Of a stretch of DNA of 64,000 bases, positions 46,033 to 53,865 are shown in pieces; positions within the stretch are counted from its first letter, which is position 1; the number at the start of each line of letters is the position of its first letter. The position numbers and the translations under genes are program-made. Origin of the DNA: Methanomicrobium mobile BP. Lineage in GTDB: Archaea; Halobacteriota; Methanomicrobia; Methanomicrobiales; Methanomicrobiaceae. The notes below the pieces were generated by a model. It did not search any database. It was not told where the DNA came from and worked only from the letters and a program-made list of their open reading frames with translations. The DNA lies in NCBI RefSeq assembly GCF_000711215.1, contig NZ_JOMF01000006.1, forward strand, positions 272,022 to 336,021. Direction: 5' to 3'.

Positions 46033-46199
46033 TTATTCTATTACTTTTAAATTTCAAGACTATGATATTTTTCGATTAAGGCAATTTGTGGCATAAATAT
46101 AATTATAGATCTATTAAAAGGTAGTGAAACAGGTAAGTATCTCCGTCGTCCGCGTCATACCCGTCAATCCGCCATTCCCGCAGTCCCGGGGAATATGCG

Positions 46200-46218
46200 A
46201 TATATACAAGGTATATAT
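46200..46218. promoter_or_regulatory. Perfect palindrome in the TrmB-like promoter
   Basis: ATATATAC-AAG-GTATATAT: eight-base arms and three-base centre. It overlaps TATA-like sequence 50-70 bases before the TrmB-type gene at 46270. Confidence 0.5.
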
Positions 46219-46269
46219 TGTATGCCGCTAAAAGAAGTATGTTAAACTGCAGGAGTTGTAAACTAACTG

Positions 46270-47016
46270 ATGAACGAGAAGGCAATCTCGACACTGAAGA
46301 CACTGGGATTTACCGAGTATGAGGCAAAGGCTTACATATCGTTGGTCGGTTTCGGCATGGCAACGGCGCGTGAGATTCACGAGCATTCGCAGGTGCCGCA
46401 GGGACGAATATATTCCGTGCTGAAGAGCCTTTTGGACAAGAACTACATCATAATGCAGGAAGGCAATCCTTCGTATTATTATGCCGACAACCCCACCGAA
46501 ATCTTAACCAGGCTCAAGGGCGAACTCAACGAGTCCGTGGACGAGACCATGGAGTTTCTCGGAAATCTCCATCTGGAGTCGAAGCCGCCCGTGATGATCT
46601 GGGCAATTCACTCGGAATGGGGTATCAAGAACCGCCTTAAGACGCTGATTCAGAGTTCGGAGAAGAGCATCCTCATCTGGATCAATGATCCGAGCATCTT
46701 CAACTGGATTAAACCCGAACTCCTCAAGCTCAAGCGCAAGGTGAATGTCGAGATATACGCGGAGAATAAGTCCGATTTCGCCGGTTCAAAGCTACGCATT
46801 ACCGAGTTCAATCAGAATCATTTCAGGTTCATAGAAGGTGCCGAATCCGTGATTGAACTGGGCGACACCGAAAAGAACAAATTAATTCTGGTATTTGACG
46901 ATAAGGCGGCTTTTACGGTCGGCAAATACAACGGTCAGATGATGGGCGTCAGTATTCAGATTCCGCAGATTGCATACATGATAAAGTCGGTTATCAAGAT
47001 GCTCGGCGAGTCGTAA
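46270..47016 (+). CDS. TrmB-family transcriptional regulator
   Basis: 248 residues. An N-terminal winged helix (STLKTLGFTEYEAKAYISLVGFGMATAREIHEHSQVPQGRIYSVLKSL, split across helices) is the TrmB signature. The C-terminal part (residues 105-245; PPVMIWAIHSEWGIKNRL...) is a PLD-like/effector domain, not the classical sugar-binding region. It is divergent from the RND exporter over 292 bases, so exporter control is plausible. ATG preceded by GCAGGAG at a long distance. Confidence 0.9.
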   Translation: MNEKAISTLKTLGFTEYEAKAYISLVGFGMATAREIHEHSQVPQGRIYSVLKSLLDKNYIIMQEGNPSYYYADNPTEILTRLKGELNESVDETMEFLGNLHLESKPPVMIWAIHSEWGIKNRLKTLIQSSEKSILIWINDPSIFNWIKPELLKLKRKVNVEIYAENKSDFAGSKLRITEFNQNHFRFIEGAESVIELGDTEKNKLILVFDDKAAFTVGKYNGQMMGVSIQIPQIAYMIKSVIKMLGES

Positions 47017-47050
47017 AAACACATTGAAAAACGTAAAGGGCATCAGAATC

Positions 47051-47704
47051 ATGCCGAACGGGAGAAATCTTATATCCGACGGGGAGCGGGACGGGGAATC
47101 CGCATACATAAAAGATATTGCGGAAAGGATGAGCGGATGCCGACGAAAATGTGAACTCGGAGAGTTTATAGCCGCGGAAATAAAAAAATATTCGCGATAC
47201 GATCTCCAGATTATCTCTGCCCGCGTAAGAAGGGAAGTGGATATTCTCCCCGAGCCTTACAGGTCGAAATTCCGCCCCTATTCGGAGATATGGTTCTTCG
47301 GAAGATACCATAAGCTTCTCCTATTAAGCGGGGAGAAGGCGTTCGCCGCCGACGGACGCGGCAACGCAGAGAATCCTTTCTGCCGCGATATTACCGATAT
47401 TGAGACGTTTAAAAAGTTCTGCGCCGTTATTCACGAAGGGTGCATGCACGATGACGGGCAGGATGATGAAGCGGAGATTTTACGAAGACTCCCCAGACAC
47501 AATCTTTTTTATTATCTTCTCAACGCATTTGCAATGTTTGTCATGGACGAACCCGGGCATCCGGTCGGCACCCCGTTTCCGGGCGGCATGACGGTGACGC
47601 AGACGCAGGAAGGCTACCTCTGCCCTATACGCGACAAGGAAGAAGAAATTCTCCATTCAATCTGCAATTTCTGCCCCGCAAAACAGGACCCGAAAAATCT
47701 CTGA
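47051..47704 (+). CDS. DUF2115 protein 1
   Basis: 217 residues from the ATG at 47051; a TTG at 47024 would add nine. DUF2115 is a methanogen-specific family of unknown function. Marks: HPVGTPFPGG near residue 175, then YLCPIRDKEEEI and CNFCPAKQ. The Cys pattern C-x17-C-x2-C suggests metal binding. A second member is at 55367-56203. It follows the TrmB gene by 34 bases and may be co-transcribed. Confidence 0.82.
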   Translation: MPNGRNLISDGERDGESAYIKDIAERMSGCRRKCELGEFIAAEIKKYSRYDLQIISARVRREVDILPEPYRSKFRPYSEIWFFGRYHKLLLLSGEKAFAADGRGNAENPFCRDITDIETFKKFCAVIHEGCMHDDGQDDEAEILRRLPRHNLFYYLLNAFAMFVMDEPGHPVGTPFPGGMTVTQTQEGYLCPIRDKEEEILHSICNFCPAKQDPKNL

Positions 47705-47943
47705 AGAGGTGGGGCAGGCAGACGGACGGGTGAGAGGACGACCCCGCAATTCATTCACATTCCGTTTACACCGCTTCAAACCACACATATCACATTTACA
47801 CACAGTTTACACCACAATCACATCACAATTACATCACAACACTCCACAGACGTACACCCTTTGCACTCCGCTGACATTCCTTTTATAGAATGTATTTATG
47901 CAATAGATGCTAAATATAAATCAATACTATGTACATGCCTGCA
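47705..47943. other. Intergenic region with CA-rich repeats and promoter
   Basis: 47764-47855 is low-complexity with CACAATTACATCACAA-like units. TAAATATAAA (47911-47920) is the likely TATA box for the next gene, centred about 29 bases before the ATG at 47944. Confidence 0.5.
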
Positions 47944-49575
47944 ATGAGTCCCGGCGAGGAGATACTCAAGACGTCGCCGGACGTAACCGTAAAAAATACC
48001 TTATTTGACGCATTTTTGACAAATAAACGAATAATCTTCGCAAAGAAGACCGACGATCTCTATGCGAAGAAAGAGCTTGTTTTTCCGGTAAATCTGGTCC
48101 GAAAGTATGATCCTGCCTCGGATCAGTCGGGAACGCCGATTATCGATCTGGGTATCCAGAAACCCGACGGCTCCATGGGCGAACTTATCCTCAAATTCTC
48201 GCAGAATAACGGATACAGATATGCCGAGCGCGACGAGTGGATTGATCTCTTAAAGAGAATCAATTCGGGAGCGCCGATGGGACATGCCGCTCCGCAGAGC
48301 AACCCGTATAGCCCCGCAGGCAACACAGCTGCCGCTGCCGGAATGGGTATGGGCATGGGTGCCGCGGCAGGCTCCATGGGACAGCCCGGAATGCACGGGG
48401 GTATGCAGGGCGGAATGCCCCCGCAGAACAACTTCGGACAGAGACCGCCTATGCAAAATCAGGGTCCCCATGGTATGCAGGGCGGAATGCCCCCGCAGAA
48501 CAACTTCGGACAGAGACCCCCAATGCAGAACGCAGGTCATCCGGGAATGCCGGGAGGTATGCAGGGCGGAATGCCCCCGCAGAACAACTTCGGGCAGAGA
48601 CCGCCTATGCAAAATCAGGGTCCCCAGGGTATGCAGGGCGGAATGCCCCCGCAGAACAACTTCGGACAGAGACCGCCTATGCAGAATCAGGGACCGCAGG
48701 GACGCGGAGGAATGCCCGGAGGCATGCCTCCTCAGAACGACGGATTCGGACAGAGACCCCCAATGCAGAATCAGGGTCCACAGGGACGCGGTGGAATGCC
48801 CGGCGGAATGCCGCAGCAGAACAACTTCGGACAGAGACCGCCAATGCAGAACAGGGAACCGCAGGGTCGCGGAGGATACAGCCTTGCCGACGATCCCGAG
48901 TTTGCCGGTCAGAACCGCGGCAGAAGAGGCGCTCCGCAGGACATGCCGCTGGGAATGGATCCCGCAATGAAGAAACGGATGCGCGAAGAGGAGAAGAGAC
49001 GTGCAAAGGAGGAGAAACTTGCCGAAAAAGAGCGCAAGAAGGCGATGAAACAGCAGATGCGCGGCGGCGGTTACGACGACTACGGATACAAAGAGAGCAG
49101 GATGCCGGATGTGAAGATAATCGCCGGCGTTGTCCTCGCGATAATAGTAATAGCCGTAGTTGCCGTTGTTTTCATGAACGGCGGTCTTTCACTCGGCGGC
49201 TCGTCGGGTTCATCGGGTTCGGGCTCTTCAGGCTCGTCATCCGGAACCCCTGTAGCGCCGGGCTCAACCAAGACATCGGAAAGTTACGGAACATGGAATA
49301 TCGATGTATACTGCCCGGGTGTCTGGACGGGAAAATACACGGTTGACGGCGTCGAACACCAGTTCACAATGCCGGACGGCTCAACGACAATGGAAGGAAC
49401 CGTAAACAATGTCCTGATATATCCGACAGGCGGAACCATCACGGTAACGGCAACAAAAGCCGCAGAAGCGCCTTTCCTTGATATCGATATTCAGAACGAA
49501 AAGAGTCAGACGAAAGGCTCGGCAAGTTCGACACAGACAGGTTCAAACACGGTCACCGCAACGGTAACGCTGTAG
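47944..49575 (+). CDS. PH-like domain protein with Gly/Met/Pro/Gln repeats and one membrane helix
   Basis: 543 residues from the ATG at 47944, chosen because a TATA box is 29 bases upstream and the start then aligns with the relative at 51488-53509; an ATG at 47929 would add five residues. Residues 1-105: PH-like domain (FDAFLTNKRIIFAKK...LILKFSQ). Residues 105-310: low-complexity region with six copies of GMPPQNNFGQRPPMQN. Residues 335-380: charged helix (REEEKRRAKEEKLAEKERKK). Residues 395-412: membrane helix (IIAGVVLAIIVIAVVAVVF). Then a Gly/Ser linker and a beta-rich outside domain (residues 440-543). The cytoplasmic part looks fit for clustering or phase separation, which is inference. 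Confidence 0.8.
   Translation: MSPGEEILKTSPDVTVKNTLFDAFLTNKRIIFAKKTDDLYAKKELVFPVNLVRKYDPASDQSGTPIIDLGIQKPDGSMGELILKFSQNNGYRYAERDEWIDLLKRINSGAPMGHAAPQSNPYSPAGNTAAAAGMGMGMGAAAGSMGQPGMHGGMQGGMPPQNNFGQRPPMQNQGPHGMQGGMPPQNNFGQRPPMQNAGHPGMPGGMQGGMPPQNNFGQRPPMQNQGPQGMQGGMPPQNNFGQRPPMQNQGPQGRGGMPGGMPPQNDGFGQRPPMQNQGPQGRGGMPGGMPQQNNFGQRPPMQNREPQGRGGYSLADDPEFAGQNRGRRGAPQDMPLGMDPAMKKRMREEEKRRAKEEKLAEKERKKAMKQQMRGGGYDDYGYKESRMPDVKIIAGVVLAIIVIAVVAVVFMNGGLSLGGSSGSSGSGSSGSSSGTPVAPGSTKTSESYGTWNIDVYCPGVWTGKYTVDGVEHQFTMPDGSTTMEGTVNNVLIYPTGGTITVTATKAAEAPFLDIDIQNEKSQTKGSASSTQTGSNTVTATVTL
48410..48880 (+). repeat. Six intragenic tandem repeats of 60-80 bp
   Basis: Each unit codes for GMPPQNNFGQRPPMQN plus a variable GPQG/RGGMPG spacer. 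Adjacent copies are almost identical at the DNA level, suggesting recent expansion or gene conversion. Confidence 0.85.
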
Positions 49576-49698
49576 ACAACCCAAAATAATAACCAAATAT
49601 TCTTTTTTCAAAACAGATACCATTCAGACCGATACCATTCAGAATTGATATTTACCATACGATTCAATCATATCATGCAATTAATGCGGAGCCAAAAT

Positions 49699-50448
49699 AT
49701 GTACAAAATAGTATTCTTGCGCCACGGCGAGAGCCAATGGAATAAAGAGAACAAATTTACGGGCTGGACCGACGTCGACATCTCCGAACAGGGAATAAAA
49801 GAGGCTCATCGCGCAGGCGAACTCCTCTTAAAGGAAGGCTATACCTTTGATATGGCATACACATCGGTCTTAAAACGTGCGATACGCACACTCTGGATCA
49901 CCCTCGACGAGATGAACCTCATGTGGATACCCGTCACACGTTCGTGGAGACTCAACGAGAGGCATTACGGGGCGCTTCAGGGACTTGACAAGGCGGAGAC
50001 CGCCTCAAAATACGGCGACGAGCAGGTCTTCATCTGGAGGCGCAGTTATACGGTCGCACCGCCGGCGCTCACCCCCGACGATGAGAGAAGTCCGGCATTC
50101 GACAGGCGCTATTCTTCGCTTACGAAGGAGGAACTGCCGCTGACCGAATGCTTAAAAGACACGGTCGCAAGGGTTAAACCGTATTGGGAAAATGAAATCT
50201 GCCCGCAGATTAAGGCAGGCAAAAAAATCCTTATCGCCGCTCACGGAAACAGCATAAGGGCACTCGTTAAAATCCTCGACAATGTCTCGGACGACGACAT
50301 TGCGCAGGTGAATATCCCCACGGCATCTCCGCTGGTATACGAACTCGACGAGAACTTAAAACCGATTCGCCATTATTACCTGGGCAATCAGGACGAGATT
50401 AAAGCCGCAATGGAAGCGGTCGCAAAACAGGGCACGGCAAAGAAATAA
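49699..50448 (+). CDS. gpmA: 2,3-bisphosphoglycerate-dependent phosphoglycerate mutase
   Basis: 249 residues from the ATG at 49699, the usual length of GpmA. It interconverts 3- and 2-phosphoglycerate in glycolysis and gluconeogenesis. Phosphohistidine motif [19 protein letters not shown] at residues 5-23; further marks [31 protein letters not shown] and [11 protein letters not shown]. It is the cofactor-dependent, bacterial type, so probably of bacterial descent, as archaea mostly use the independent type. Upstream in-frame ATGs (49645, 49675) were rejected. Confidence 0.95.
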   Translation: MYKIVFLRHGESQWNKENKFTGWTDVDISEQGIKEAHRAGELLLKEGYTFDMAYTSVLKRAIRTLWITLDEMNLMWIPVTRSWRLNERHYGALQGLDKAETASKYGDEQVFIWRRSYTVAPPALTPDDERSPAFDRRYSSLTKEELPLTECLKDTVARVKPYWENEICPQIKAGKKILIAAHGNSIRALVKILDNVSDDDIAQVNIPTASPLVYELDENLKPIRHYYLGNQDEIKAAMEAVAKQGTAKK

Positions 50449-50529
50449 CCGGAAATCCGGCAGCGGCGATACCCGTCCGCAATATACTCTTAATACTATT
50501 TTTCGGGACGAAAATCCCGCTTCAATACT

Positions 50530-51483
50530 TCAGTTACCGCGTATGCCGAGAATGTTCTTCAGAAATCGGATAATATCTTCAAAGAACGCAAAATATTGAT
50601 CTTTCTTTGATTTTACGGTACCGACTGCACTGATATTCCCCGTATCCGGCAGTTTGAAGGATCCTGCGGTCGAGAAGAGGATGTCACCCGCGGCTTCCCC
50701 TGCGGGACCCTCCCCGCCCTGCCCCGTGGGGGTAATTTCCGGAGTCTCCGTCTCCGTGACCTCCGGATTTTCGGTAGTATCGGGGACTTCGGTCACGGTA
50801 ACATCGGTTTCTTCGGTCGTATTCGAAGTCTCGCCGATATATATTGCGTCTTTCCTTACAATGACCTGCTTTGTTGCCTTTGCCTGCTTTTCGCCGCGCG
50901 AGACCCTGAATGTCACGGGATAGGTTCCCTCCCTCTCATAGACATGAGTCGCCGGAAGAGAACTTACGGTCGTGTCGGAACCCGGATATCCGAAATAGAG
51001 GCTGTCGACGGCATGACGCCCGAAGGTGGTGTCGGTAAACGTGACCTCAAGCGGCGGCGGTCCCTGCGTTGCCGATAAAGCAAACTGCGCCGCAAGAGAA
51101 GGTTCCGTTATGGCGACCTTGTAGCTCTTACTGCAGGGTTTTCCCCCGCCGTCGGGCGTGACATCGAGGCGCACCATGAAGATAATCGGATCGTAAAGGT
51201 CGGTCGGTATGTTCTCATCCGAATAGGTGTGAATCACGTTCTTTCCGACGCCTGTGGTGCCGTCGCCGAAGTTCCAGACCCACTGCGAATCATTTGACGC
51301 CGTCGCACCCTCAAGGCTTCCCATGAAGATTACGCGCAGATACTCATGTGAATTGGGATTGCCCTGCTCGAATTGAAAATCCGCGACGGCTGCCGCTGAT
51401 GCCGGTGAAAAAAGTGCAAAGAGCACAAATACCCCGACCGCGACACCGATAAGGGTTTTGGCAGTTTGTTTATTCCTTTCCAA
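50530..51483 (-). CDS. Secreted PKD-domain protein
   Basis: 317 residues from a TTG at 51483, placed just after the stop of the gene upstream and preceded by GGAG nine bases away; a GTG at 51519 inside that gene is the alternative. Signal peptide of about 30 residues (RNKQTAKTLIGVAVGVFVLF...ASA). Two PKD domains: WVWNFGDGTTGVG...HTYSDEN (residues 35-130) and LEVTFTDTTFG...HVYEREGTYPVTFRV (140-215). A Thr/Glu-rich stalk (235-270) follows. It ends with an amphipathic helix (FAFFEDIIRFLKNILGIRGN), not a classical anchor. Surface protein; probably co-transcribed with the gene upstream. Confidence 0.85.
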   Translation of the reverse strand: MERNKQTAKTLIGVAVGVFVLFALFSPASAAAVADFQFEQGNPNSHEYLRVIFMGSLEGATASNDSQWVWNFGDGTTGVGKNVIHTYSDENIPTDLYDPIIFMVRLDVTPDGGGKPCSKSYKVAITEPSLAAQFALSATQGPPPLEVTFTDTTFGRHAVDSLYFGYPGSDTTVSSLPATHVYEREGTYPVTFRVSRGEKQAKATKQVIVRKDAIYIGETSNTTEETDVTVTEVPDTTENPEVTETETPEITPTGQGGEGPAGEAAGDILFSTAGSFKLPDTGNISAVGTVKSKKDQYFAFFEDIIRFLKNILGIRGN

Positions 51484-51487
51484 TCGC

Positions 51488-53509
51488 TTATTCTCCGAAA
51501 ATCGAGAAGTTATCCTCACCGAATGTCAGAAAAAGCACGAAGAGCACTAAAATGATAACGGCGGGGATTATTGTCGCCAACAGAGACGTTCCGTTTTCAA
51601 GACGGTAGGTCTCGCGTATGCCCATGAACTGAAGCAGAAATGCCCACAGCGGATAAAGGAAGAGCCCGATGAACGGGATTACCGTTATAAGAAGGGCAGT
51701 CTGGGAGTAGACCGATATTCTCAGTCCGTCATTGATATCGCTTGTGTAACCGATTATGCCGATTGCAAGGTGAATCAGGACGCCGTATATTGCGGTGAAT
51801 ATGACTATCAGAATCGCGGATTCAAGCGAAAATATGAATGACGAGAAGAAATCCGAGAATGTGCTCAATACCGGATACTCGGCGGCGCTGAGATCTGAGG
51901 CGATTATCGAGTAGAGTATCGAGTTTATGAGGACGAATATTGCAAGGACGACTCCGAAGACGGGCAGTGCATCCAGCACGTCCTGACCGCGTGTATTCTG
52001 AAATGCGTCCCACGGCGTCCTGATAAACGAGATAAGCCTTCCGGGAAGAGAACTTTCCGAGAATATCGGTCCGCTCCTTCTCTGTCTGCGGACGGGGTAA
52101 TCGCCGTCGTATGAACTCGCCGATGAACGCATAAATCCCGATTGTTTAGCCTTTTTGGCTTTCTTCTGCGGTTTTGCCGAGGGGAAAAAGTCGTCGTCGC
52201 GTGATCCGCCGCCGAGGATCTCCACGTCCTCGTCGCTGTCATAACGCGAACTGCCGGATAAGCCGGAATCTCCTCCCGAACCCGCCGGCATCGTATGACC
52301 GCAGTTGCCGCAGAACTTCGCGCCCGCAGCAACGGCATTTCCGCAGACCGGGCACTGCTGATCGTCGCCGGTTGGCGCTCTGCCGAATCCGCCGCCAATA
52401 CCGCTGCCCGTACTGCCGCCGAGACCGCCCGCACCGCCAAGACCTGCGCCCATGCCCATGCCGCCCGACGACGGGGGCACTGCCGAAAATCCGCCGGAGG
52501 GAAGGCATTCTTCTGGAGTCGGGGTATAAAGCTCGGTTATCCTGCCGGTCGCGATATAGTCCTGTATGGCGTGAACCCATGTCTCGCGTTCGCCCCAGCG
52601 ATTCTTGTTATACCAGAGCGAGAAACGAAGGACCATCCTTCGCATATTGCCGTTCTGGGACTCGACCATGAGAGCAACGGCAGGCTCCCCTTCCTCGCTT
52701 ATCTCCCCTTCGGCGCTTCTGACCGCACCGAGAGGTATTGTCGAGGGTTTTGCGGGCTGATTGGGATTTAAGAGCACTATCTTGTCGCCCGTGATTGAGA
52801 CGGTATACTCCTGTGATTTTACGACGACGTTTGCTGCCGAGAGTATTGCGCCCGGGACACCCGCTACTGCCGATGGGGCGCCGCCCATGGCACCTGCGCC
52901 TGCACCCCCAATACCCTGACCTGCGCCCATGCCCATGCCGCCCATTGGGGACTGTCCGAAGGGCTGTCCGTATCCCTGATTCTGCGGGTAGCCCTGTGCA
53001 CCGAAACCGGCGCCTCCCATACCACCTATGCCGCTTCCCATTCCGCCGCCGAGACCGCCCGCACCGCCGAAACCGAACTGTTGCTGTCCGCCGTAACCGG
53101 CACCTGCGCCGCCCATGCCTCCCATACCCATGCCGCCCATGGGAGACTGCCCGAACATTCCCGCGGACTTCACGGTCATCCGCGACTCGGAGACCACGCC
53201 TTCGAGAACCTTCTTGAGCTGATCGCGTTCCTTGTCGCGAACGCCGCTGAACTCCTGCGTAAAGACGAGAACCATCTTTTTCTGACCGCCGTCGGGAGAA
53301 CCGAGAGTGAGGGTGAGGACGGGGTCGTCGGCGAAGTTGAGACTTGACGCAATATTGCGAATAATAGAGAGCGGTATTATTGCCGGAGCCTTCCCGCGTC
53401 CCGTGCCTTCCATGAGGACAAGCCTCAGGTTTGTCAGAAACAGCCTGAAGTTCTTGCCTTTTATGTCAATATTGGGTATTTCAGCAAGAAGACGCTCATT
53501 CGGTGCCAT
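51488..53509 (-). CDS. Multidomain protein: two PH-like domains, zinc ribbon, Yip1 membrane domain
   Basis: 673 residues from the ATG at 53509; GTG at 53533 is the alternative, but a TATA-like TGATATAAAC near 53541-53550 favours the ATG. Residues 1-105: PH-like (FRLFLTNLRLVLMEG...KKMVLVFTQ). 108-215: Gly/Met-rich. 215-315: a second, related PH-like module (YTVSITGDKIVLLNPN...MRRMVLRFSLW). 330-370: Gly-rich. 375-405: zinc ribbon CPVC-x13-CGNC. 405-495: charged, Ser-rich. 495-673: Yip1-type five-helix domain (TPWDAFQNTRGQ...). It is related to 47944-49575. It probably senses or binds membrane lipids or partner proteins; no data in sequence fix this. Confidence 0.82.
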   Translation of the reverse strand: MAPNERLLAEIPNIDIKGKNFRLFLTNLRLVLMEGTGRGKAPAIIPLSIIRNIASSLNFADDPVLTLTLGSPDGGQKKMVLVFTQEFSGVRDKERDQLKKVLEGVVSESRMTVKSAGMFGQSPMGGMGMGGMGGAGAGYGGQQQFGFGGAGGLGGGMGSGIGGMGGAGFGAQGYPQNQGYGQPFGQSPMGGMGMGAGQGIGGAGAGAMGGAPSAVAGVPGAILSAANVVVKSQEYTVSITGDKIVLLNPNQPAKPSTIPLGAVRSAEGEISEEGEPAVALMVESQNGNMRRMVLRFSLWYNKNRWGERETWVHAIQDYIATGRITELYTPTPEECLPSGGFSAVPPSSGGMGMGAGLGGAGGLGGSTGSGIGGGFGRAPTGDDQQCPVCGNAVAAGAKFCGNCGHTMPAGSGGDSGLSGSSRYDSDEDVEILGGGSRDDDFFPSAKPQKKAKKAKQSGFMRSSASSYDGDYPVRRQRRSGPIFSESSLPGRLISFIRTPWDAFQNTRGQDVLDALPVFGVVLAIFVLINSILYSIIASDLSAAEYPVLSTFSDFFSSFIFSLESAILIVIFTAIYGVLIHLAIGIIGYTSDINDGLRISVYSQTALLITVIPFIGLFLYPLWAFLLQFMGIRETYRLENGTSLLATIIPAVIILVLFVLFLTFGEDNFSIFGE

Positions 53510-53533
53510 ATCGGGAAGCTTCGTCAAAATCAC

Positions 53534-53865
53534 CTGTTTATATCATATCGTGTTACACGATATGCACGGCATTTTTGCCGTACATATCTTCGGATACCTG
53601 TTTATCAATACATATTAATCTGGATTATACAAAGCATTTATCCTTTGATGTCCGCCGGATGTTACGGATGGCGGGGAGAGAGAGTTGTGTGGGGGTGATA
53701 TGCAGGTGTGGAGTTTGTGTGTGTTTTGGGGGTGGGGAGAACAGCCCGCGGCAGATCGTCAGAGCGTCAGACCTTCAGACAGCCGGAACGTTACGCATGG
53801 ATTTGCAAAATAACAACTCGACGGGTAATCAACAGTTATATTATTCCATATACCGATCTTTAAGT
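53534..53865. other. Intergenic region between divergent surface-protein genes
   Basis: About 330 bases with no defensible gene. It includes the promoter of the minus-strand gene near 53541-53550 and, on the plus strand, AGTTATATTAT (53834-53844) centred about 27 bases before the ATG at 53866, a leaderless pattern for the PEGA gene. A short GT-rich stretch lies at 53685-53735. Confidence 0.5.

Noticed and set aside
46086..46110. Shared TTGTGGCATA site as a firm regulon motif
   Set aside because: Only two copies in 64 kb and no inverted partner at this one; mentioned only as a lead.
48284..48970. 228-residue alternate plus-strand frame in the repeat protein
   Set aside because: Frame-shifted reading of the GMPPQNN repeats; no start signal.
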